From Nonlabens tegetincola (GTDB lineage: Bacteria > Bacteroidota > Bacteroidia > Flavobacteriales > Flavobacteriaceae), in NCBI RefSeq assembly GCF_002954355.1, contig NZ_MQVV01000016.1:62001-126000 (forward strand): a stretch of DNA of 64,000 nt. Reading direction: 5' to 3'. Position numbers and translations under genes: made by a program. The number at the start of each line of letters is the position of its first letter. Position 1 is the stretch's first letter. The notes under the pieces were generated by a model. The model made no database searches and was not told the origin of the DNA. It was given only the letters and a program-made list of their open reading frames with translations. Positions 35,791-42,778 of the stretch are shown here, in pieces.

Positions 35791-36864
35791 ATGAAGATAT
35801 ATATTGCTCTATTGCTATTTCTAGGTTCTTTACAGCTGCACGCAGGTAATGAACCTGTGGATTCCACCATCACAAAGCCAGCAAAAAAGTTTACCGTAGT
35901 ATTAGATGCTGGTCATGGTGGTAAGGATCCAGGTAAATTAGTCTCTAGCGTACGTGAAAAGGATATTGCCCTAAAGGTGGTAAAATATTTGGGTAAAGAA
36001 TTAGAGGATCATACGGATATTGAAATCGTTTATACACGTACAACTGATAAGTTTTTAGAATTATACCAACGAGCAGATATTGCTAATAAGGCCAAGGCAG
36101 ATCTTTTTATATCAGTTCACTGTAACGCAGCAGCGTCTCGCAGTGCCAAAGGGAATGAAACCTGGGTATTGGGATTACATCGTAACGCCGATAATCTAGA
36201 GGTTGTAAAACGAGAAAACGCAGTAATTCTACTGGAGGAAGATTATGAAGAAAAATATGCCGGTTTTGACCCTAATGATCCTGCAAGTTTTGCCAGCAAT
36301 CTAATTGTGCAAGAAGAATACTTGGACAATAGTATTGAGATGGCGTCCAAGGTTCAATCAAATTTTGAAGCAGATTTAAAACGAAAAAACCGCGGTGTAA
36401 AACAAGCTGGATTTGCAGTATTAAGATTATCCTACATGCCTAGTGTTCTTATAGAAACAGGTTTTATTACCAATGCTGAGGAACGTAAATTTTTAAGTAG
36501 TTCGACAGGTCAAAAAAAGGTGGCGCACGCCATTTATGATGCAGTCATTAAATACAAAGCAAATCGCAGTCTCAATGATTTTGTAATAGAAGACATTACG
36601 GATTTAAGTGAAACAGTTGAATCTAACAATACTATTTATAAGGTTCAAATAGCAGCTAGTAAAAACAAAATAGAGGCAAAGTCATACAATTTTAAAAAGT
36701 TACCAGCCATATCTAGAGAACAAGAAGGAGCCATCTACAGATATTTTACAGGTAGTTTTAATGATCTTAAAAAAGCACAAGATTTACAGAAGAAAGCGGT
36801 TAAGGTAGGGTATAAATCTGCCTTTATTGTTAAGTATGAAAATGGCGAGCGCAGTCGCTTGTGA
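35791..36864 (+). CDS. N-acetylmuramoyl-L-alanine amidase (Amidase_3) with C-terminal SPOR-like part
   Basis: A 357-residue exported zinc amidase that cleaves the peptide from N-acetylmuramic acid, as in daughter-cell separation. The signal peptide ends LHA|GN. Catalytic blocks are VVLDAGHGGKDPG (~39), the Glu in VREKDIALK, SVHCNAA and VLIETGFITNAEE. The last ~80 residues (YKVQIAASKNKIEAKSYNFK onward) look like a SPOR peptidoglycan-binding domain. The ATG at 35791 was chosen because upstream codons give no signal peptide. It is divergent from lptD. Confidence 0.93.
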   Translation: MKIYIALLLFLGSLQLHAGNEPVDSTITKPAKKFTVVLDAGHGGKDPGKLVSSVREKDIALKVVKYLGKELEDHTDIEIVYTRTTDKFLELYQRADIANKAKADLFISVHCNAAASRSAKGNETWVLGLHRNADNLEVVKRENAVILLEEDYEEKYAGFDPNDPASFASNLIVQEEYLDNSIEMASKVQSNFEADLKRKNRGVKQAGFAVLRLSYMPSVLIETGFITNAEERKFLSSSTGQKKVAHAIYDAVIKYKANRSLNDFVIEDITDLSETVESNNTIYKVQIAASKNKIEAKSYNFKKLPAISREQEGAIYRYFTGSFNDLKKAQDLQKKAVKVGYKSAFIVKYENGERSRL

Positions 36865-36911
36865 TAACTCGTTGTTAATATAGTTGTATACTACATAGAG
36901 CTTATTATCTT

Positions 36912-36919
36912 TACATTTG
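36912..36919 (+). promoter_or_regulatory. -7 promoter element of the MCE gene
   Basis: TACATTTG fits TAnnTTTG, 15 bases before the ATG; a TTG at 36884-36886 is 25 bases upstream, somewhat long for a -33 partner. Confidence 0.5.
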
Positions 36920-36934
36920 TGAAAATCTGTAAAG

Positions 36935-37888
36935 ATGAAAGTTTCTAAAGAAGTTAAGGTAGGTATTCTTACTGTTGCCTCAATCGCATTGTTTATATTT
37001 GGATATCAATATCTTAAAGGTCGTAATTTATTACAAGACGATCGTAATTTCTATGCGGTTTATGACAATGTAGAAGGCCTTACAAAGTCGGCTCCTGTTA
37101 CTATAAATGGGCTACGAGTAGGAAATATTGACGATATTCAGTTCCTAGATTCAAGTGGAAGATTGTTAGTAAGTTTTCATGTGGACGGCTCATTTAACTT
37201 TTCAAAAGAAAGTACAGCGAGTGTATATAGCACTGGTTTAATAGGAGGAAAAGCACTTGCTATCGTTCCCAATTTTTCGTCGGACGGACCTATCGCCAAA
37301 GATGGTGACACCTTATCATCTAAGATTGATGAAGGACTACAAGGAAAGGTAATGGATGAGTTCCTGCCTCTTAAGGACAAGATTGAACATTTGATTACCA
37401 CGTCAGATTCGGTGATGAGTGATTTACACAAGACCTTAAATAAAGATACAAGAACATCAATCACAAACAGCCTTGCCGAAATTGAAGATGTACTTAGAGA
37501 GTTTAAAGGGATAAGTCGTAATACAAATCAAATTCTAGGAGATAATAAAGAGGCGATAGATAGGACCATTAAAAATCTCGACAAAACAAGTAGTAATTTT
37601 GCAATTATGTCAGATTCATTGGCACAAATTGAACTAGCTGGTACCATTAAAAGTTTAGAAACATCGGTAGGTAAATTCAATAATTTGCTTGATCAGGTTT
37701 CAAACGGTGAAGGAAGTTTAGGAAAACTTATGACCGACGACAAACTTTATGTGAATTTAGAAAAGGCAACTAGACAAGCCGAAGAATTATTACAAGATAT
37801 TAAATTAAACCCTAAACGTTATGTTCATTTTTCTGTGTTTGGAAAGAAACCAGGAGAATATGAAGAACCAGAAAATCGAGACAGATAA
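36935..37888 (+). CDS. MCE/MlaD family lipid-transport protein
   Basis: A 317-residue protein with one N-terminal membrane anchor (~8-25). An MCE domain follows (~37-115, YAVYDNVEGLTKSAPVTING, then STGLIGGKALAIVP), and then a helical, coiled-coil C-terminus. MCE proteins form hexameric rings that ferry phospholipids between membranes; the partner permease and ATPase (MlaE/MlaF) are not in this window. It follows the amidase with a 70-base gap and precedes the Fe-S genes by 6 bases. Confidence 0.93.
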   Translation: MKVSKEVKVGILTVASIALFIFGYQYLKGRNLLQDDRNFYAVYDNVEGLTKSAPVTINGLRVGNIDDIQFLDSSGRLLVSFHVDGSFNFSKESTASVYSTGLIGGKALAIVPNFSSDGPIAKDGDTLSSKIDEGLQGKVMDEFLPLKDKIEHLITTSDSVMSDLHKTLNKDTRTSITNSLAEIEDVLREFKGISRNTNQILGDNKEAIDRTIKNLDKTSSNFAIMSDSLAQIELAGTIKSLETSVGKFNNLLDQVSNGEGSLGKLMTDDKLYVNLEKATRQAEELLQDIKLNPKRYVHFSVFGKKPGEYEEPENRDR

Positions 37889-37894
37889 AGCACT

Positions 37895-39235
37895 ATGAAG
37901 ATACTTTCCATCATTGTTTTTGCCCTTATTCTAGTGGCCGCAGTAGGTTTATTCGCTAGAAACATCAAGCGTATGATACGCAACATTAAATTAGGTCGAG
38001 AAGTTGATCGATCTGATAATAAAAAGGAACGCATGGCGCAAATGCTGCGTATAGCGTTTGGACAATCAAAAATGGTACGTAGACCGGTATCTGGTTTTCT
38101 ACATGTGGTTGTCTATATAGGTTTTGTTATCATCAACATTGAAGTACTTGAAATTATAGTTGATGGTTTGACAGGATCACATAGAATTTTTGCTCCATTC
38201 CTTGGTGGCTTCTATGACTTTTTAATTTTCACGTTTGAAATACTTGCCTTTTTAGTTCTAGTATCGGTTGTCATTTTTTGGTTACGCCGTAATGTAATGA
38301 ACATTAAGCGCTTCATGATGGGAGAATTAAAAGGATGGCCTAAAAATGATGCAAATTACATCTTATATTTTGAGGTTGTTCTTATGAGTTTGTTCCTTAC
38401 CATGAATGCGACAGACTTTATTCTACAAACAAGAGGAGTTGAAGGATATGCACACGCAGGAGAAATATACGGATCATTCCCAATAAGTGGTTTTATAGTT
38501 CCTTTATTTGAAGGCATGGCCAATAGTACTCTTATTATCGTTGAAAGAGCTGCATGGTGGCTGCATATAGTTGGTATACTGATATTCCTTAATTATTTAT
38601 ACTGGTCTAAGCACCTACATATATTACTAGCATTTCCTAATGTCTACTTGGCAAAACTTACTCCACAAGGTAAGTTTACTAATATGGATGCCGTAACCAA
38701 GGAAGTAAAACTAATGATGGATCCTAACGCAGATCCGTTTGCTGCTCCAGACCCATCAGCAGAGGAAGGAGAACCAGAAAGTTTAGGAGCACAAGATATC
38801 TTTGACCTCAATCAAGTTCAATTATTAAATGCCTACACATGTACGGAGTGTGGTCGTTGTACGAGTGAATGTCCTGCAAATATTACTGGTAAAAAATTAA
38901 GCCCTAGAGCCATCATGATGAAAACTCGTGATCGTTTAGAGGAAGTAGGAGCGGTGATTAATAAAGAAGGTGAGTGGAAGGACGACGGTAAAACCTTACT
39001 GAATGACCACATCACAACCGAAGAACTTTGGGCTTGTACTACCTGTAATGCCTGTGTAGAAGCTTGTCCTATAGGAATTGATCCACTTAGCATCATTATG
39101 GAAATGCGCAGGTATTTAGTTCTTGAAAATAGTGCAGCGCCTAATGAGCTTAATATTACGATGGGTAATATTGAGAATAACGGTGCACCATGGCCTTACA
39201 ATCAAATGGATCGATTAAACTGGGCAAACGAATAA
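37895..39235 (+). CDS. Membrane-bound (Fe-S) oxidoreductase (HdrE/GlpC-like fusion)
   Basis: A 446-residue protein. The N-terminal half has about five membrane helices of the nitrate-reductase-gamma/HdrE type. The C-terminal half has two [4Fe-4S] motifs, CTECGRCTSECP (~315) and CTTCNACVEACP (~381). It should pass electrons between a quinone pool and the soluble partner encoded next door. It is co-oriented with the CCG-domain gene, 65 bases downstream, and the longest palindrome copy lies between them. Electron donor and acceptor are unknown. Confidence 0.9.
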   Translation: MKILSIIVFALILVAAVGLFARNIKRMIRNIKLGREVDRSDNKKERMAQMLRIAFGQSKMVRRPVSGFLHVVVYIGFVIINIEVLEIIVDGLTGSHRIFAPFLGGFYDFLIFTFEILAFLVLVSVVIFWLRRNVMNIKRFMMGELKGWPKNDANYILYFEVVLMSLFLTMNATDFILQTRGVEGYAHAGEIYGSFPISGFIVPLFEGMANSTLIIVERAAWWLHIVGILIFLNYLYWSKHLHILLAFPNVYLAKLTPQGKFTNMDAVTKEVKLMMDPNADPFAAPDPSAEEGEPESLGAQDIFDLNQVQLLNAYTCTECGRCTSECPANITGKKLSPRAIMMKTRDRLEEVGAVINKEGEWKDDGKTLLNDHITTEELWACTTCNACVEACPIGIDPLSIIMEMRRYLVLENSAAPNELNITMGNIENNGAPWPYNQMDRLNWANE

Positions 39236-39262
39236 AAGAAATAGATTAAGTGATTTAAATTA

Positions 39263-39278
39263 CGCTTTCGCGAAAGCG
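39263..39278. repeat. 16-bp palindrome copy 9 (intergenic, between the two Fe-S genes)
   Basis: Perfect copy whose flanks extend the symmetry to 24 bp (39259-39282), the longest in the window. Sits inside an operon-like gene pair, where it could also act as an RNA hairpin. Confidence 0.95.
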
Positions 39279-39300
39279 TAATCATCAAACAAAATATACA

Positions 39301-40092
39301 ATGAGCGAAGCATTAAAAGTCCCTACAGCAGCAGAGTTTTTAGCACAAGGAAAGCAACCAGAAGTGTTGTTTTGGGTAGGTTGTAGTGGTAGTTTTGACG
39401 ATAGAGCAAAAAAAATAACCAAAGCGTTTGTAAAACTATTAAATAAAGCAGGCGTAGAATTTGCCGTTCTAGGTGCCGAAGAAAGCTGTACCGGTGATCC
39501 AGCTAAACGAGCAGGAAACGAGTTTTTATTTCAAATGCAAGCCATGATGAACATTGAAGTTCTTAATGGTTATGAAATCAAAAAAATAGTAACGGCTTGT
39601 CCACACTGTTTTAATACGCTAAAAAACGAATATCCAGAACTAGGTGGAAATTATGAAGTAGTACATCACACCCAATTTTTAAAATCATTAATAGCAGAAA
39701 GTCGTTTAAAAATTGAAGGTGGTAAGTTTAAAGGAAAAAAAATTACCTATCATGATCCGTGTTATCTAGGTAGAGCAAATGATGAATATGAAGCTCCTAG
39801 AGAATTATTAGAAAAACTAGATGCAGCATTACTAGAAATGAAGCGCAGTAAACGTAATGGATTGTGTTGTGGTGCTGGTGGTGCTCAAATGTTTAAGGAG
39901 CCGGAACCTGGTAACAAAGACATAAACATTGAACGTACTGAGGAAGCTCTAGAAACCGGTGCCGAAATTATCGCTGCAGGATGTCCATTTTGTAACACGA
40001 TGATGACTGATGGTATTAAGGCAGCAGAAAAGGAAGGTAAGGTAGAAGTGCTTGATGTCGCAGAATTAATCGCAAACGCAGAAGATCTATAA
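39301..40092 (+). CDS. CCG-domain (Fe-S)-binding protein (HdrB/GlpC/LutA-like)
   Basis: A 263-residue cytosolic protein with two cysteine-rich CCG domains. The first is seen as WVGCSGS...ESCTGD...ACPHCFNTLKNEYPE. The second has YHDPCYLGR...LCCGAGGAQMF...GCPFCNTM. In HdrB-like proteins such repeats bind non-cubane Fe-S clusters. Together with the preceding membrane subunit it makes a two-part quinone-linked oxidoreductase. It is followed after 1 base by a secreted unknown protein. Confidence 0.92.
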   Translation: MSEALKVPTAAEFLAQGKQPEVLFWVGCSGSFDDRAKKITKAFVKLLNKAGVEFAVLGAEESCTGDPAKRAGNEFLFQMQAMMNIEVLNGYEIKKIVTACPHCFNTLKNEYPELGGNYEVVHHTQFLKSLIAESRLKIEGGKFKGKKITYHDPCYLGRANDEYEAPRELLEKLDAALLEMKRSKRNGLCCGAGGAQMFKEPEPGNKDINIERTEEALETGAEIIAAGCPFCNTMMTDGIKAAEKEGKVEVLDVAELIANAEDL

Positions 40093-40093
40093 C

Positions 40094-40708
40094 ATGAAAC
40101 ACCTATTATCTACCATCTTGTTTTTATTACTAGTAATTACTAGTCAAGCACAGCAGTTTAATGAAGAAGGTATCAATACCTTAGCCGACAAGGTTTGTGA
40201 GCAACTGACTAAAGATGACATTAACGCTAGTGAACAAGGTCCAGGTGAAGCAGAAGCCTATTTTGAAAAAACCGTAGTTAATGTGGTGATGAAAAACTAC
40301 AGGCTTTTTAAATCTAAAGGACTAGATATTAATGAACAAAATGGTGAAGCAATAGGTGAGGAAATGGCCATAGTACTTATGGCAAATTGCCCTAAAGCTG
40401 CAGAGCTTTTTACAACCATGGCAATAGAGTCTATGGATGAAGAGGAAGACTCAAGTGAATCAGGTGTTGTTGTAGGAACTGTTGTAGGCATCTCAAGCGA
40501 TATGATTCCTGTAATTACTGTGAGAGAAAGTAATGGGAATATTGTTAAAATCCTATGGCTATCTACTGTAGAAAACTATCACCTGTTATACGACGCAGCA
40601 ACCGATGGTAAAAAATACCAATTCACTATTTACGAGGCAACTATCTACGACGGTCGTATTCAAGAATATCGCGATATGAACGTACTTGAAATGGTGCAAG
40701 GCATTTAA
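40094..40708 (+). CDS. Secreted hypothetical protein
   Basis: A 204-residue protein with a signal peptide ending SQA|QQ (~residue 20). The first half of the mature chain is helical with two cysteines (VCEQL, ANCPKAA). A Glu/Ser-rich linker is followed by a beta-rich end (GTVVGISSDMIPVITVRESN). I do not recognise the family. It starts one base after the CCG gene, so it belongs to the same transcript. Confidence 0.75.
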   Translation: MKHLLSTILFLLLVITSQAQQFNEEGINTLADKVCEQLTKDDINASEQGPGEAEAYFEKTVVNVVMKNYRLFKSKGLDINEQNGEAIGEEMAIVLMANCPKAAELFTTMAIESMDEEEDSSESGVVVGTVVGISSDMIPVITVRESNGNIVKILWLSTVENYHLLYDAATDGKKYQFTIYEATIYDGRIQEYRDMNVLEMVQGI

Positions 40709-40717
40709 AAAATAAGT

Positions 40718-40915
40718 ATGTCTAACAAATTACCTTATGGAAAAGTACTTATAAGTGCTTTTATAGGTGGAAGCGTGTATGCACTGATAATGAGCGCCTT
40801 CTATATTTATATGGAAGAACGCCCATTTAGTTTTATTAAATTCATCATTGATTTAATTTTAGGGATGGCAATTATGTTTGCCGTTACTTATTATAATTAC
40901 CGAAAAAGAAAATAA
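40718..40915 (+). CDS. Small two-helix membrane protein
   Basis: A 65-residue protein with two hydrophobic segments (VLISAFIGGSVYALIMSAFY and FIIDLILGMAIMFAVTYY) and a basic tail NYRKRK. No family recognised. It is 9 bases after the preceding gene and one base ahead of the next, which supports it being real. Confidence 0.7.
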   Translation: MSNKLPYGKVLISAFIGGSVYALIMSAFYIYMEERPFSFIKFIIDLILGMAIMFAVTYYNYRKRK

Positions 40916-40916
40916 A

Positions 40917-41402
40917 ATGCTAGTAGAATTCAATCAATTACCTGATGATGCCAGAGTTTGGATTTACCAGGCAGATAGACCATTTACTGATGAAGAGCTT
41001 GAAACTCTTAAACCACAAATGAATGCTTTTCTTAATCAATGGACCGCTCACGGGAAAGATTTGAATGCTGGTGTAGATTATCCCTACAACCGTTTTATTG
41101 TACTAGGATTAGACGAGTCAAAGGCAGGTGCTACCGGTTGTTCCATAGACGCATCGGTTCATTTTATTCAATCCATAGAAAAAGAGTTCGGTATTGACCT
41201 TATGGATAAAATGAACGTTACATTTAAAACGGGACAATATCTTGCTCACAAAGATCTTGCTGCTTTTAAAAAAATGGCCAAGGATCGCAGTGTATCTGCT
41301 AAGACTATCGTATTTAATAATTTGGTGCAAAATGTAGGAGAATACCGTGAACACTGGGAAGTTCCAGCTAGCGAGAGCTGGCACGCCAGATTTTTCAAGT
41401 AA
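40917..41402 (+). CDS. Conserved Bacteroidota protein (often mislabelled ABC transporter ATPase)
   Basis: A 161-residue cytosolic protein beginning MLVEFNQLPDDARVWIYQAD, a start strongly conserved in Bacteroidota. Relatives are listed as ABC transporter ATPase, but there is no Walker A or signature motif here, so that name should not be used. Recognisable blocks are LNQWTAHGKDL, GATGCSIDASVHFIQ and the closing WHARFF. An upstream in-frame ATG at 40878 lies inside the previous gene. Function unknown. Confidence 0.85.
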   Translation: MLVEFNQLPDDARVWIYQADRPFTDEELETLKPQMNAFLNQWTAHGKDLNAGVDYPYNRFIVLGLDESKAGATGCSIDASVHFIQSIEKEFGIDLMDKMNVTFKTGQYLAHKDLAAFKKMAKDRSVSAKTIVFNNLVQNVGEYREHWEVPASESWHARFFK

Positions 41403-41428
41403 CAAAAATCCATTTACCAACTACTGCC

Positions 41429-42655
41429 ATGTCACATGATATTTTTTTACTTAATATTTCTGGACAAGATAAACCAGGACTTACAGCAGCTCTCACCGGT
41501 GCTTTGTCGGATTATGGTGCAAAAATTCTAGACATTGGTCAGGCCAATATTCATGAAACCCTTTCATTGGGTATTCTTTTTCAAATTCCCGCAGGAGAAA
41601 AATCTGCAGGCGTTTTAAAAGACCTACTTTTTAAATCTTATGAATTAGATATTCAGGTAAAGTTTTCACCAATATCCAATGAAGATTATGAAAACTGGGT
41701 AAATCTTCAAGGAAAAGATCGTTATATCATTACGCTGTTAGGAGAACAGCTTACTGCACAACAAATAAGCGCTGTGACAGATGTCATATCTATAAATGGA
41801 TTGAATATCGATTCTATAAAAAGATTGACCGGTCGTACCTCATTAATTCATCAAGATGAGTACAAGCGTGCATCGATACAACTTTCAATAAGAGGTAAAA
41901 TTGAGAATAAGGAACAACTGACTGAGAGTTTTATGAAAATCTCAGAACAAATGGATCTTGATATAGCTTTTCAAGAGGACAACATGTTCAGGCGCAACCG
42001 AAGATTGGTTTGTTTTGATATGGATTCTACACTCATACAGACTGAGGTTATTGATGAACTTGCCGATCTCGCAGGAGTAGGAGATGAAGTAAGAGCTATA
42101 ACAGAAAGTGCCATGCGTGGAGAACTTGATTTTTCAGAGAGTTTTAAAAAACGAATGAAGCTTTTAAAAGGTTTAAAAGAGAGTACTCTAAATGAAGTGG
42201 CGCAGCAATTACCTATAACAAAAGGTGCCAGAAGACTCATTGAGACCTTGCGTAGTTATGGTTACAAAACGGCCATCCTTTCAGGCGGTTTTACCTATTT
42301 TGGAAACTATTTGAAAGAAGAGCTAGGCATGGATTATGTCTATGCCAATCAATTAGAAATTAAAAATGGTGAACTCACCGGTAATTACATAGGTGAGATA
42401 GTAGACGGTTCTAAAAAAGCTGAATATCTAAAAGAAATAGCTCAAAAAGAAGAAATTGACATTGCACAAACCATTGCAGTAGGCGATGGTGCTAATGATT
42501 TACCCATGCTTAATCTTGCTGGTCTAGGAATTGCCTTTCATGCAAAACCCAAAGTTCAAGAAGATGCTCAAAGCGCTATAAACAGTATAGGCCTGGATGG
42601 AGTTTTATACTTTCTAGGATTTCACGATAGACATATTGATTTGATGAATCCGTAA
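41429..42655 (+). CDS. serB: Phosphoserine phosphatase with N-terminal ACT region
   Basis: A 408-residue enzyme performing the last step of serine synthesis. Residues ~1-80 form an ACT domain (LLNISGQDKPGLTAALTGAL) and ~95-180 a second ACT-like part. The HAD phosphatase follows: nucleophile motif FDMDSTLI (~197-203), EVIDELADLAGVGDEV, ILSGGFTYF and AVGDGANDLPML. The tandem ACT region may give feedback control by serine, as in mycobacterial SerB2. No operon partner in the serine pathway is in the window. Confidence 0.96.
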   Translation: MSHDIFLLNISGQDKPGLTAALTGALSDYGAKILDIGQANIHETLSLGILFQIPAGEKSAGVLKDLLFKSYELDIQVKFSPISNEDYENWVNLQGKDRYIITLLGEQLTAQQISAVTDVISINGLNIDSIKRLTGRTSLIHQDEYKRASIQLSIRGKIENKEQLTESFMKISEQMDLDIAFQEDNMFRRNRRLVCFDMDSTLIQTEVIDELADLAGVGDEVRAITESAMRGELDFSESFKKRMKLLKGLKESTLNEVAQQLPITKGARRLIETLRSYGYKTAILSGGFTYFGNYLKEELGMDYVYANQLEIKNGELTGNYIGEIVDGSKKAEYLKEIAQKEEIDIAQTIAVGDGANDLPMLNLAGLGIAFHAKPKVQEDAQSAINSIGLDGVLYFLGFHDRHIDLMNP

Positions 42656-42778
42656 TCGTTAAAAAACGGTTTAAAAACCACAGAACTTTTAGCAAATTCA
42701 TCACACACAAGGATACAGTTTTCCTTATCTTTCCTTATTAGGAACAGTTATTGATTTACTGTAATTCTTTAGACTTCT

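Noticed and set aside
40917-41402. ABC transporter ATPase annotation used for relatives of this protein
   Set aside because: No Walker A, Walker B or ABC signature can be seen in the 161-residue sequence.
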